A stretch of DNA of 64,000 nucleotides, from NCBI GenBank assembly GCA_033857955.1, contig JAWVCW010000038.1, positions 1 through 64,000 on the forward strand, written 5' to 3'. A program made the translations under genes and the position numbers. Every line of letters starts with the position of its first letter. Position 1 is the first letter of the stretch. The stretch comes from Gaiellasilicea sp033857955 (GTDB lineage Bacteria; Actinomycetota; Thermoleophilia; Gaiellales; Gaiellaceae). Shown here piece after piece: positions 8,270 through 17,233 of the stretch. Under the pieces are notes generated by a model. The model worked only from the letters and a program-made list of their open reading frames with translations. It had not been told where the DNA came from and ran no database searches.

Positions 8270-9534
8270 GAGAGGAGCTTCTCGAACCTCTCGGCGTCGT
8301 CGAACGGCCCGATCACTGCGAGGTACGGCCCGTCGTCGATGATGTCCTGCGCGACGCGCTGGATGTCCTCGGCGGTGACGGCATCGAGCGCGTCGAGCAC
8401 GGCCTGAGGCTCCTCCGCTCGTCCCTCGAGCACCTCGCGGCGGAGGCCGAACATGATCGTCCCGTGCGGGCTCTCGAGCTGGAGCACGAAGCGGCCCTTG
8501 GCGAAGTTGCGTGCCTTCTCGAGCTCGTCGGCGGGCACCGGCTCCTGCGCCAGCAGCCGGAACTGCTCGACGATCGTCGTCACTGCGTCGTCGATCCGGT
8601 TGATGTCCACCCCGGACTGCGCGTAGAGCGAGCCTGCGTCGGTGTAGGAGTGGTTGGTCCCGAAGACGTAGTACGCGAGGCCGCGGCGCTCCCGCACCTC
8701 GGTGAAGAGGCGCGACGACATCCCGCCGCCGAGGACCGTGGCGAGTAGCTGGAGGACGTACCGGTCCGGATCGACGATCGGGCGGCTTCGCACGCCGAGG
8801 ACGATGTGCGCCTGGTCGGATTGCTTCGTGTGCACCTTCACCCGCCCGCCGCCGTTCAGGCGAACCGGGTCGGGCGAGCCCGTGTCGCGCGGCTCCATGT
8901 CGCCGAGCAGCTCCTCGAGCCGCTCCTGCAGCCCGTCGCCGAGCTGGCCGCCGACGCCGACGACCATCCGGTTCGGCCGGTACCACTTGCCGGTGTAGTC
9001 CAGGAACGACTCGCGGGTTGCGCTGCGGACGGTCTCCTTCCGGCCGATGATGTCCCAGCCGAGCGGCTGGTCGCCGTAGAGGAGCGACTCGTAGACACCA
9101 CCGACGAAATCACGCGGAGTGTCGAAGTACATGTTCATCTCCTCGATGATCACGCCCTTCTCGCGCTCGATCTCGTCGGGGTCGAATCGGGAGTTGCGGA
9201 GCATGTCCGCGAGGACGTCGAGTGCCGTGTCGCGCGTTTCGGCTGCGCAGCGGACGTAGTAGCCGGTGTACTCCTTGCCGGTGAAGGCGTTGAACTCGCC
9301 GCCGATCGAGTCGATCTCGCCGGCGATGTCACGCGCCGTCGGCCGCCGCTCGGTCCCCTTGAAGAACATGTGCTCGGCGAAGTGCGCGATCCCGTTCGTC
9401 TCGGGCGTCTCGTAGCGCGAGCCGGCCGCCAGCATCACGATGCACGACACCGATTGCGCATGCGGCATCGGCGCGGTCAGGACGCGCAGGTTGTTCTGCA
9501 GCTCGAAGCGCTCGAAGACCCCCACGCCGGCCAT
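8266..9534 (-). CDS. M16 family zinc metallopeptidase
   Basis: A 422-residue protein of normal length for bacterial M16B proteases. The inverted zinc motif His-Phe-Ala-Glu-His (HxxEH) lies at residues 51-55, with the third ligand Glu in the EMNM region about 75 residues later. The second M16 domain has the usual RERRGLAYYV motif. Relatives resemble the mitochondrial processing peptidase beta subunit and degrade or process peptides. It is cytoplasmic (no signal peptide). Confidence 0.92.
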   Translation of the reverse strand: MAGVGVFERFELQNNLRVLTAPMPHAQSVSCIVMLAAGSRYETPETNGIAHFAEHMFFKGTERRPTARDIAGEIDSIGGEFNAFTGKEYTGYYVRCAAETRDTALDVLADMLRNSRFDPDEIEREKGVIIEEMNMYFDTPRDFVGGVYESLLYGDQPLGWDIIGRKETVRSATRESFLDYTGKWYRPNRMVVGVGGQLGDGLQERLEELLGDMEPRDTGSPDPVRLNGGGRVKVHTKQSDQAHIVLGVRSRPIVDPDRYVLQLLATVLGGGMSSRLFTEVRERRGLAYYVFGTNHSYTDAGSLYAQSGVDINRIDDAVTTIVEQFRLLAQEPVPADELEKARNFAKGRFVLQLESPHGTIMFGLRREVLEGRAEEPQAVLDALDAVTAEDIQRVAQDIIDDGPYLAVIGPFDDAERFEKLLS

Positions 9535-9549
9535 GGTATAGAGGGCGTT

Positions 9550-10410
9550 GTGGCAGGGGAGCTGACGACGAAGGCCGTGGCCGCGCAGCCCGAGTGGCTG
9601 TCGCACGTGCCGACCGACCGCCGCCTGCCCGAGGGGCGCATCGCCGCCGTCGGCTGCGGCACCTCGTTCCATGCTGCGCAGACCTCCGGCGTCGGATTCG
9701 ACGCGCTCGAGTTCGTGCTCGACCCACCGGAGGTGGACGTGCTCGTGCTCGTCAGCCACGAGGGAACGACTCCCCTCACGATCGAGGCCGCGGAAGCGTT
9801 CGCCGGCCCGAAGTGGCTCGTGACCGCGAAGGCCCAGAGCCGGCTCGCAGCACTGTGCGACGAGGTCGTGGTCGCAACGCCCGAGGTCGAGGAGAGCTAC
9901 TGCCACACCGCGAGCTACACCGCGGCCGTCGCGACTCTTGCGGCGCTCCGCGGGGAGGACGTCTCCTGGCTCTCAGCCGCCGTCGCGGGCGAGCTCGCCA
10001 GCGAGCGGCTGCCGGTCTCCGGGCACGAGCGCTGGCTGTTCGCCGGCGCCGGCCGCGACTGGCCGACCGCCCAGGAGGCGGCGCTGAAGCTCCGCGAGGG
10101 TGTCTATCAAGCCGCCGAGGCCTACCAGCTCGAGGAGGTCCTGCACGGCCATCTCGCGGCAGTCGACGAGAGCGTTCGCTGCTTCGTGCTCGAGGGAGAA
10201 GGCCGCGCGGTCGCGCGCGCCGCCGAAGCCGTCGCCGCGCTGCGGGAGCTCGGTTGCGACGTGACGCTGGTGCCGACGCGGCATCCCGTCGTGGACATCG
10301 TGCGCTTTCAGCTGCTGACGCTCGACCTCGCGGAAGCACGGGGCACCGATCCCGACCTGATCCGCTGGGGCGACCCGCGTTGGAAGGCCGCGCGCGACGC
10401 CTACGCCTGA
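9550..10410 (+). CDS. SIS-domain sugar isomerase-like protein
   Basis: A 286-residue protein starting at GTG 9550, only 15 bases from the divergent M16 start. It carries two sugar-isomerase (SIS) folds: the first with the VGCGTSFHAA motif and an SHEGTT phosphosugar loop, the second with GAGRDWPTAQEAALKLREG. This resembles the isomerase half of glucosamine-6-phosphate synthase (GlmS) without the glutaminase half. It probably binds or deaminates phosphosugars; the exact substrate is unknown. Confidence 0.85.
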   Translation: MAGELTTKAVAAQPEWLSHVPTDRRLPEGRIAAVGCGTSFHAAQTSGVGFDALEFVLDPPEVDVLVLVSHEGTTPLTIEAAEAFAGPKWLVTAKAQSRLAALCDEVVVATPEVEESYCHTASYTAAVATLAALRGEDVSWLSAAVAGELASERLPVSGHERWLFAGAGRDWPTAQEAALKLREGVYQAAEAYQLEEVLHGHLAAVDESVRCFVLEGEGRAVARAAEAVAALRELGCDVTLVPTRHPVVDIVRFQLLTLDLAEARGTDPDLIRWGDPRWKAARDAYA

Positions 10411-10727
10411 GGCCGGTCCCGCACGCGGTAGACGAAGCGGAGCGCCTGCCAGCGCTCGTCGATCGCGCAGCTCTTGTTGTCGACGAGGCCGGCGGTGAGT
10501 CCCGTCTGCTGCACGACGTCGAACGTCAGGTCCGTCTCGATTCCAGCGGCCTTCTTCGGCCAGGCGATCCAGAGCCCGTCGGCCGGAGCGAGCGTCGCCT
10601 TCAGCGAGTCGAAGCGGCTCGCGAGCTCGCTTCGGGTCGTCGTGAAGTAAACGACGACGCTCGCGCCGGGCTTTGCCCCGAGCTTCTGTGACAACGGAAC
10701 CCCGCTGTAGTCCTTGTGGTCGGTCAC
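10401..10727 (-). CDS. DUF3052 family protein, 108 aa
   Basis: Last gene of the minus-strand operon, starting at GTG 10727 in a GTGA overlap with pheA. The sequence (DYSGVPLSQKLG near the start, then DGLWIAWPKK) matches the small actinobacterial DUF3052 family, of unknown function. The last bases overlap the end of the SIS gene by 10. Confidence 0.75.
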   Translation of the reverse strand: MTDHKDYSGVPLSQKLGAKPGASVVVYFTTTRSELASRFDSLKATLAPADGLWIAWPKKAAGIETDLTFDVVQQTGLTAGLVDNKSCAIDERWQALRFVYRVRDRPQA

Positions 10728-11533
10728 GCCGGGTAGGAGCCGAAGACGGTGAACCGCTGGGACTGGCGGCGCACCTCGGCCAGGGCCTCGGCCACGTCCG
10801 GATCGTGCGGATGTCCGCTGACGACGGCGTCGAAGCGGTAGCGCCACGGCGTCTGCGGGATCGGGCGCGACGTGAGCTGGACGAGGTCGAGCGCGTGCCG
10901 GGCGAAGGGCTCGATCGCGCGATGGAGCGCCCCCGGCTGGTGGTCGGTCTGGAACGAGAAGGCGATCCGCCAGGTCTGCCCGTCACCGAGCTCGGTTCGG
11001 TTCGAGATCGCGACGAAGCGCGTATAGGCGTCTGGATGGTCGCCCACGTCCGTGGCGAGCACGACGAGCCCGTTCAGCACTGCCGCGCGCTCGCTCGCGA
11101 TCGCGACCTCGGTCGGATCGGCCTGCTCCGCGACGTATGCGGCCGCGTCCGCGGTCGTCCCCGCGGCGATCACGGTCGCCTTGGGGAGAGACACGAGCAG
11201 CTTCCGGCACTGGTCGAGTGCTGCGGCGTGGGAGCGGACGACACGAATCTCGTCCAGCGGGAGCTCGCTGACGCCGACGAGGAAGTGCCGGATCGGGATG
11301 ATCACCTGTGCGTTGATCGAGACCGACGAGTCGACCAGCAGGTCGTGCGTCTCGGCCACGGGCCCCGAGAGCGAGCTCTCGATCGGGAGCACGCCGGAGT
11401 CGACCTGGCAGAAGGTGACGGCTTCGACGACGTCTGCGAACGACGGCAGCGCCTGGGCCTCGGCGTCGGGGTGGAGCAACGCGCACGCGGCGGCGCTGTG
11501 CGCTCCCTCTCGACCGGGGTAGGCGACCTTCAC
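10724..11533 (-). CDS. pheA: Prephenate dehydratase
   Basis: A 269-residue protein that converts prephenate to phenylpyruvate in phenylalanine synthesis. The catalytic domain starts with YPGREGAHS and includes GVLPIESSLSG and the TRFVAIS motif (TRF of the active site). The C-terminal ACT domain (about 190-269) carries the feedback-regulation fold. The GTG start overlaps the stop of the epimerase gene by 4 bases. It is part of a tightly overlapped operon without other aromatic genes. Confidence 0.92.
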   Translation of the reverse strand: MKVAYPGREGAHSAAACALLHPDAEAQALPSFADVVEAVTFCQVDSGVLPIESSLSGPVAETHDLLVDSSVSINAQVIIPIRHFLVGVSELPLDEIRVVRSHAAALDQCRKLLVSLPKATVIAAGTTADAAAYVAEQADPTEVAIASERAAVLNGLVVLATDVGDHPDAYTRFVAISNRTELGDGQTWRIAFSFQTDHQPGALHRAIEPFARHALDLVQLTSRPIPQTPWRYRFDAVVSGHPHDPDVAEALAEVRRQSQRFTVFGSYPA

Positions 11534-12477
11534 CGCGGGCGGCTCCGCCAGGCCGCGAGCAGCTCGGCCTCGCGCTCGGGGGTAAGGCCCACACCCTCGA
11601 CCGCCGGGGCGTCGGCGGCACCGCTGAGGGTCTCCGCGAGTGGGCGAAAGCGCAACCCCGAGGCGACGGCACGGCTGACGTCGACCTCGTGCATGCCGGA
11701 CCAGTTGGGGTCGGAGAGCCAGAGCGGCAGCTCCAGCCACTCACCGACCTCGTGCTCGCGCAGGAAGTCGTCCGAGACCCACGCGACCTTCGCGCCGGCA
11801 AGCAAGTCGCGCCACGCAACTCCCTCGTTCGTGGCGTTGAACGTGCCCGAGAGCCCCCGCTCGACCGCCTCGACGATCCACACCGCGAGATCGCGAACGT
11901 CCACGAACTGCGTGTGCCGTCCCGGCGGGCCGGGAGCGAGAATCTCGCCCCCGCGCCCCAGCCGGTGCGCCCAGTACGTGAAGCGTCCCGAGGGGTCGTG
12001 CGGGCCGACGATCAGCCCGGGCCGGACGATCAGGGCTCGCTCGCCGAACACCTCCTCGACGGCCTGCTCGCAGAGGGCCTTCAGCGGGCCGTAGTTCGAG
12101 GAGTCGGACGCGAGCTCGTCCACGGAGCCGTTTCCAAGTGAGGCAACGGCATTTCCCTCGACCGGCGGGACCGAGAAGTCCGCGTACACGGAGACGCTGG
12201 AGACGAAGACGTACCGGCCCGAGTCGCGCAGCAGCTCCGCGGAGTCCCGCACGATGCGCGGCACGTAACCGGAGGTGTCGACGACCGCATCCCACCGGCG
12301 TCCTTCGAGCGCCGCCAGGCCGCTGTCCCGGTTGCCGCGCAGCGTCTCGGCCTCCGGAAAGAGATCGGCGTTCGTCCGGCCGCGGGTGAAGAGCGTCAGC
12401 TCGTGCCCCCGCTCCAGCGCCGCCTCGGCGAGCGAGCGCCCGAGGAACTGCGTTCCGCCCAGGATCAAGATCTTCAC
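11530..12477 (-). CDS. NAD-dependent epimerase/dehydratase family protein
   Basis: A 315-residue extended SDR protein. The N-terminal Rossmann motif is LILGGTQFLGR, followed by an SVSVYAD strand and the active-site Tyr-x3-Lys (NYGPLKA). The LILGGTxFLG start is typical of a subgroup related to chloroplast RNA-binding CSP41-like and isoflavone-reductase-like epimerases. Substrate unknown. GTG start overlaps the preceding stop codon by 4 bases. Confidence 0.85.
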   Translation of the reverse strand: MKILILGGTQFLGRSLAEAALERGHELTLFTRGRTNADLFPEAETLRGNRDSGLAALEGRRWDAVVDTSGYVPRIVRDSAELLRDSGRYVFVSSVSVYADFSVPPVEGNAVASLGNGSVDELASDSSNYGPLKALCEQAVEEVFGERALIVRPGLIVGPHDPSGRFTYWAHRLGRGGEILAPGPPGRHTQFVDVRDLAVWIVEAVERGLSGTFNATNEGVAWRDLLAGAKVAWVSDDFLREHEVGEWLELPLWLSDPNWSGMHEVDVSRAVASGLRFRPLAETLSGAADAPAVEGVGLTPEREAELLAAWRSRPR

Positions 12478-13769
12478 CGGAACCTCTGCACTGCGCGCCA
12501 GACGGCCTCCGCCCCGAACTCGAGCGCAGCCACCGGGATCCGCTCGTCGGCTGCGTGGATCAGCTTCGTGAATGCGAAGTCCTCCGGCAGCCGCATCGGC
12601 AGGAACCCGTAGGTCTGGACACCGGCCAGCGAGAAGAAGCGCCCGTCGGTGACGCCGATCTGGAGCAGCGGAATCGGGATCCCTTCGGGGTCGAGCTCGC
12701 GGATCACTTCGGAGAGCATCGCGAAGAGGCCGAGGTCGGGTGCGGCCGGGCCGGGATCGTGCCGGACGAGCTCGACCTCGATGTCCTCCCCGACGACCTC
12801 GTGCAGCTCGGCGATCAGCTGCTCGGGCGAGAAGCCCGGCAGCGCGCGCCCGTCGAGCTCGACCTCGATCTCGCTCGGCACGACGTTGATCTTGGAGCCG
12901 CCGCGCACGATCGTCGCGTTGACCGTGTTGCGCAGCATCGGCTCGAACAGCGCGCCCTGGGCACCGAGGAGGCGGAGCGCGCCGTCGGTGAACCGCGGCT
13001 TGAGCAGCGAGCGCATCACCGCGGCCTGGTGCCGGGGAAGCGCGGACGCGATCGCCTCGACCAGCTCGCGCACGATCGGCGTTACGTGCACCGGCAGCCG
13101 CTTGCGGTCGAGGTCGCTGAGGAAGCGGCCTAGGCGAGCGACGGTGCCGCCGCGGTTGATCATCGCGCCGTGGCCGCCGGGACCCCGGACGGTCGCCTTC
13201 AGCCAGCAGATCTGCTTCTCGCCCACCTGGATCGGATAAAAGCGCTTCCCACCCGTGTGCAGCGTGAAGCCGCCGAACTCGCCGAGTGCGTAGCGCATGC
13301 CCTCGAACAGCTCGGGATGCTCCTCGACGAGGTAGCGCGCGCCCAGGTCGCCGCCGTTCTCCTCGTCGGAGAGGACGACGAGCACAACGTCGCCGGGGAG
13401 CTGGACGCCCTCCCGCTTCGCGCGTGTGAAGGCGTTGACGAGCATCGCGACGCCGGCCTTCATGTCGAGCGCGCCGCGGCCCCAGACGAAGCCGTCTTCC
13501 AGCCGGCCCTCGAATGGCGGATGCGTCCAGCTCTGTCCGGCCGTCGTGACGACGTCGACGTGGCCCTGGAGCAGGAGCGGCGGTGCGTCGCCGCCGGGAA
13601 GGCGGCTGACGAGATTCGGCCGGTCCTGCTCCTTGGCGTAGATCTGGGTCTCGCAGCCGGCGTCCTCGAGCTGCCGCTTGACGAAGTCGATGCACGCCGA
13701 CTCGTTTCCCGGCGGGTTCGTCGTGTCGAAGCGGATTAGCTCCTGCAGGAGTTCCGTAACTGTCAACAC
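12474..13769 (-). CDS. M20 family metallopeptidase / deacylase
   Basis: A 431-residue di-zinc hydrolase of the ArgE/DapE/CPG2 type. Ligand motifs are visible in order: GHVDVV, GRGALDMKAG, the catalytic SDEENGG and the dimerisation-domain GPGGHGA. Relatives remove acyl groups or cleave dipeptides. Start is GTG 13769 (or TTG 13766), overlapping the aminotransferase gene by a few bases. The substrate cannot be read from the sequence. Confidence 0.9.
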   Translation of the reverse strand: MLTVTELLQELIRFDTTNPPGNESACIDFVKRQLEDAGCETQIYAKEQDRPNLVSRLPGGDAPPLLLQGHVDVVTTAGQSWTHPPFEGRLEDGFVWGRGALDMKAGVAMLVNAFTRAKREGVQLPGDVVLVVLSDEENGGDLGARYLVEEHPELFEGMRYALGEFGGFTLHTGGKRFYPIQVGEKQICWLKATVRGPGGHGAMINRGGTVARLGRFLSDLDRKRLPVHVTPIVRELVEAIASALPRHQAAVMRSLLKPRFTDGALRLLGAQGALFEPMLRNTVNATIVRGGSKINVVPSEIEVELDGRALPGFSPEQLIAELHEVVGEDIEVELVRHDPGPAAPDLGLFAMLSEVIRELDPEGIPIPLLQIGVTDGRFFSLAGVQTYGFLPMRLPEDFAFTKLIHAADERIPVAALEFGAEAVWRAVQRFR

Positions 13770-14929
13770 AGCTCGTCGAGTGCGGTCAGCAGCCGGTCGA
13801 CTTCGTCCTCGGTGTTGTAGTGGACGATGCCGGCGCGCACGGCGCCCGTTCCCTCGAGCTCGAGCAGCTTCATGATCTCGACGGCGTAGTAGTCGCCGTG
13901 CCAGACCGCGATCTCGCGCGCCGCGAGCTCGTGCGCGACCTGCTCGGACGTGCGGCCGGGGAGGTTGAACGCGAACGTCGGCACGCGCCCCTCCATCGTC
14001 CGCAGTCCGTAGAGCTGCACCGGTTCCGGCAGGCCGTCGAGGAACCTCCGGCCGAGCTGCGTCTCGCGCGCCACGATCCCCTCCCAGCCGAGCGACTCGA
14101 TGTACTCGACCGCGGCGACGAAGCCGGCAAGGAGCTCGTGCTGCAGCGTGCCATGCTCGAACCGGCGTCCGACCGGCTCGTTGGCTGACGGGCGCACCTT
14201 GTACGGGCGCAGGCTCTCGAGCACCTCACGCTTGCCGAACGCCATCCCCATGTGCGGCCCGAAGAACTTGTACGGCGAGCAGAGGAGGACGTCGACGTCC
14301 CAGCCGGCGACGTCGATGGGACCGTGCGGGCCGTAGTGGACCGCGTCAGCCCAGGCGAGAGCCCCTGCTCCGTGCGCCAGCTCCACGATTCGCGCGACGT
14401 CCGGAGTCGTCCCGACCGCATTCGAGGCGATCGGAAACGCGACGACCCTGGTGCGGTCGGAGAGCTGTGCTTCGAGATCCTCGAGGTCGAGCGAGAGGTC
14501 CTCGTGCACTCCGGCATAGCGAACGACGACGCCGAGATCGTGTGCGAGCTCGAGCCAGGGTGCGACGTTTCCGTCGTGATCGAGCCGCGTGCAGATGATC
14601 TCGTCCCCACGCTCGAGCGTCCGCCCGAGCGAGCGCGTGAGCAGGAAGTTGAGCGAGGTCATGCTCTGCCCGAACGCGACCTCGCCGGGCTGGCAGGCGA
14701 GGAAGCGGCCGGCGGCAGCGTGCGCACGGTCGACCAGCTCGACGGTGCGGATGCTCGTCTCGTAGGGCGCGCCGATGTTCGCGTTGTCCTCGCGCAGGTA
14801 GCGCGCGATCGCGTCGATCACCTCGTCGGGGCACTGCGTGCCTCCCGGCCCGTCGAAGAAGGCGAGCTTGCGGTCGAGTGCGGCGTAGCGCGCACGGACC
14901 GCCTCGACGTCGAGCATGGTTGTGCTCAT
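13763..14929 (-). CDS. Cysteine desulfurase-like class V aminotransferase (SufS-related)
   Basis: A 388-residue PLP enzyme. The Schiff-base Lys is in CSPYKFFGPHMG, with the preceding WADAVHYGPH segment. It belongs to the cysteine-desulfurase-like subgroup rather than true IscS/SufS, since no mobile-loop Cys is evident. It might release sulfur or act on other amino acids. No Fe-S assembly genes are nearby. ATG start overlaps the OsmC stop codon (ATGA). Confidence 0.85.
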   Translation of the reverse strand: MSTTMLDVEAVRARYAALDRKLAFFDGPGGTQCPDEVIDAIARYLREDNANIGAPYETSIRTVELVDRAHAAAGRFLACQPGEVAFGQSMTSLNFLLTRSLGRTLERGDEIICTRLDHDGNVAPWLELAHDLGVVVRYAGVHEDLSLDLEDLEAQLSDRTRVVAFPIASNAVGTTPDVARIVELAHGAGALAWADAVHYGPHGPIDVAGWDVDVLLCSPYKFFGPHMGMAFGKREVLESLRPYKVRPSANEPVGRRFEHGTLQHELLAGFVAAVEYIESLGWEGIVARETQLGRRFLDGLPEPVQLYGLRTMEGRVPTFAFNLPGRTSEQVAHELAAREIAVWHGDYYAVEIMKLLELEGTGAVRAGIVHYNTEDEVDRLLTALDELC

Positions 14930-15336
14930 AGCAACTCCTCTCCGTTCACGGTCCAGTGGTAGCGCGGCCTGGCGGTCAGCGAGGCCCCGACGAAGCAGTC
15001 ACGCTCGGCCTTCGCGACGAACTCGCGCACCGCACCGGGTTTCGGGTCGAGCGTGACGTCGGCGTCGACCTTGATGTGCACGAATGCGTAGCGGCCGTCG
15101 GTGTCCCGCTGGGTCACCTCGGCGCGCGCCTCGGTGCTCCCGGTCACCTCGATCTCGTTGCGGCGTGCGTGGTATTCGAGGCTCGTCAGGATGCAGCGGG
15201 CGAGCCCTGCGAGCACCAGGTGCTCCGGAGACCACGCCTCCTCCTCGGGGATCGGGGAGCCTCCCTCCTCGCTGTGAGCGGTCCCCTCCCGGTCGACCGA
15301 GACCGCGTACGAGAACGTCTTCGCGCCGGTAGCCAC
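14926..15336 (-). CDS. OsmC/Ohr family protein
   Basis: First gene of the six-gene minus-strand operon; GTG 15336 start, 136 residues, the family length. Two conserved Cys positions are seen: GLARCILTSLEYHARRN and ERDCFVGASL. In this family the two Cys reduce organic hydroperoxides. It sits head-to-head with the oxidoreductase gene at 15359 (22-base gap). Confidence 0.88.
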   Translation of the reverse strand: MATGAKTFSYAVSVDREGTAHSEEGGSPIPEEEAWSPEHLVLAGLARCILTSLEYHARRNEIEVTGSTEARAEVTQRDTDGRYAFVHIKVDADVTLDPKPGAVREFVAKAERDCFVGASLTARPRYHWTVNGEELL

Positions 15337-15358
15337 GGCGTCAACCTACACTCACCTC

Positions 15359-16372
15359 ATGCCGCTCGCGATCCTCGGTGTCACAGGATTCACGGGCCGC
15401 CTCGTGCTCGACGAGGCCCGGCGCGCGGGGCTGGAGGTTCGGCTTGTCGGACGTCGCCGCGAGGCGCTGGAGGCGATTGCCGCACCGGGCGAGGAGGTGC
15501 GTGTCGCCGACGCGCGCGACGAGGCGTCGTTGCGAGCTGCCTTCGACGGAGCCGAGGTCGTTGCCTCGCTCGCCGGACCGTTTCTCGCGCTCGGCCTCGG
15601 CCCGGTGACGGCGGCTGTCGATGCCGGGGCGCACTACCTCGACACGAGCGGCGAGCAGCAGTGGGCGCGGCGCGTCTACGAGGAGATTCAGGCGGAGACG
15701 GTCGTGCTGCCCGCGTTCGGCTTCGACTACGTGCCAGGAGACCTCGCGGCGAGGCTCGCCGCCGAGAAGGTCGAGGGGCCGCTGGACGAGTTGATCGTCG
15801 CCTACTCGGTACAGGGTGTGGGGACGAGCAGGGGTACGCGGCGCACGATCAGCCACGTGATGGGCCAGGAGCAGGTGGCCTGGCAGGACGGCCGGCTCGT
15901 CCCGTCCCGCTTCGGCGCGACAACCCGCCGCGTCCATTTCCCCTTCGGCGGCCGGACAGTGGTCGAGTGGGGCGGAACCGAGCCGATCACGGTGCCGCGG
16001 CACACGGACGTTTCGAGTGTGCGCTCCTACATCCGCGCGCCGGCGCTCGCGGCGAAGGCCGGCGGCTTAGGCCGCCTGGCGGCGCCGTTCGTCCGTGCCG
16101 CTTCGCGATTCGGGCCGTCAGGGCCTTCCGAGGCGTCACGGCGAACGAGCCGCTTCACCCTCGTCGCCGAGGCCACGGGACCGGGTGGGAAGGGCCGCGC
16201 GGTCCTCGAGGGCAGCGATGTCTACGGGCTCACCGCGCTCCTGATCGTCCGCGGCGCCGAGGCGCTTCTCGCCGGGGAGGCGCGCGGCAGCGGCGTGCTC
16301 GCTCCGGCCGAGGCGTTCGACGCGCGCATGCTCGCCGGCCGGCTCGAGCCGCACCTCCGGATCGCGGAGTGA
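15359..16372 (+). CDS. Saccharopine dehydrogenase-like / trans-acting enoyl reductase family oxidoreductase
   Basis: A 337-residue protein with an N-terminal Rossmann fold (ILGVTGFTGR) and the segment YLDTSGEQQWAR typical of the saccharopine-dehydrogenase-like family that includes mycobacterial trans-acting enoyl reductases. Lipid or small-molecule reduction is possible; the substrate is unknown. It overlaps the following small ORF by one base (TGATG). Confidence 0.8.
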   Translation: MPLAILGVTGFTGRLVLDEARRAGLEVRLVGRRREALEAIAAPGEEVRVADARDEASLRAAFDGAEVVASLAGPFLALGLGPVTAAVDAGAHYLDTSGEQQWARRVYEEIQAETVVLPAFGFDYVPGDLAARLAAEKVEGPLDELIVAYSVQGVGTSRGTRRTISHVMGQEQVAWQDGRLVPSRFGATTRRVHFPFGGRTVVEWGGTEPITVPRHTDVSSVRSYIRAPALAAKAGGLGRLAAPFVRAASRFGPSGPSEASRRTSRFTLVAEATGPGGKGRAVLEGSDVYGLTALLIVRGAEALLAGEARGSGVLAPAEAFDARMLAGRLEPHLRIAE

Positions 16373-16593
16373 TGTCGTCCGGTCCGGCGCTTACGGTGCG
16401 GGCAATGCAACGGCTCCGAAAGCTGAGCGAGGCCGAGTGCTACGCCCGCTGTTACGGGTGGCGGGGAGAGGACGGCGTGAAGGTCGTCAGCGTCGTGTCT
16501 CGGACTCCCCGGTACGAGACGTCCGTCTCCGGCGAGCTGCTCCGGTCACTGTTCGAAGACAAGCTCGATTCCAGGGAACCAGAAGCAGCCTAG
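16372..16593 (+). CDS. Small protein of unknown function, 73 aa
   Basis: ATG 16372 overlaps the preceding stop codon by one base (TGATG), suggesting coupling; an internal ATG would give a 62-aa form. The central sequence ECYARCYGWRGEDGVKVVSV looks like a folded small domain with two Cys four residues apart. No family is recognised. Codon use is like its neighbours, supporting a real gene. Confidence 0.55.
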   Translation: MSSGPALTVRAMQRLRKLSEAECYARCYGWRGEDGVKVVSVVSRTPRYETSVSGELLRSLFEDKLDSREPEAA

Positions 16594-16628
16594 GATCTCC
16601 CAGGCCGGCTCGCGGCGCCCGGCTCTCC

Positions 16629-16653
16629 GGGGCCGTATTCACATACTGTCCCC
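16629..16653. repeat. REP-like imperfect palindrome before mug
   Basis: GGGGCCGTATTCACATACTGTCCCC is an imperfect inverted repeat (GGGG/CCCC and GTAT/ATAC arms) directly before the mug start. It shares the CTGTCCCC end with the tandem elements at 30759-30893, so it may belong to the same family of intergenic repeats or act as a terminator of the preceding gene. Confidence 0.4.
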
Positions 16654-16660
16654 TCCGGCC

Positions 16661-17233
16661 GTGCACCGCGAGCGAACCGCCTGGAACGCCCTAGGAGAGT
16701 CCGACGTCCCGGACGTCCTCGGCCCCGGGCTGACGACGGTCTTCTGCGGGATCAACCCCGGGCGCGTCTCCGCCGCCGCGAACGCCCACTTCGCCAATCC
16801 GCGCAACGACTTCTGGCGTCTCCTGCACGCCGCGGGCTTCACGCCGCGCCTGTTCGACCCGAGCGAGCAGTTCGAGCTGCTGCCGCTCGGGATCGGGGTG
16901 ACGAACGCCGCCTACCGGACGACGCCCGGCTCGGGCGACCTGCGCCGGGCGGACTTCGCGGGCTCTGCGGAGCGCCTGAAGCGAATGGCGCTCGAGTTGC
17001 GACCTCGTGCGATCGGGTTTGTCGGCAAGGAGGCCTATCGCGGCGCCTTCGGCGAGCGGCCCGAGCTCGGGCCGCAGGAGCGCCGCCTGGGCGAGACGGC
17101 GCTCTTCGTGCTTCCGTCGACCTCGCCCGCGAACGCCGCGGTGCCGTGGGCCGAGCGGCTGCGCTGGTTTCAGGCCTTCTTCGACGCGGTCTCGACGAAG
17201 GGCGCCAGCACGGCGTTCCAGCCCTCGGAGTAG
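16661..17233 (+). CDS. mug: G:T/U mismatch-specific uracil-DNA glycosylase
   Basis: A 190-residue protein of the MUG/TDG family. The catalytic GINPG motif (Asn activates water), the NPRNDFW segment and the intercalation-type PSTSPANA loop are all present. It removes uracil or thymine opposite guanine in DNA repair. Start is GTG 16661. The 3' end overlaps the end of the convergent SRPBCC gene by 64 bases. Confidence 0.9.
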   Translation: MHRERTAWNALGESDVPDVLGPGLTTVFCGINPGRVSAAANAHFANPRNDFWRLLHAAGFTPRLFDPSEQFELLPLGIGVTNAAYRTTPGSGDLRRADFAGSAERLKRMALELRPRAIGFVGKEAYRGAFGERPELGPQERRLGETALFVLPSTSPANAAVPWAERLRWFQAFFDAVSTKGASTAFQPSE

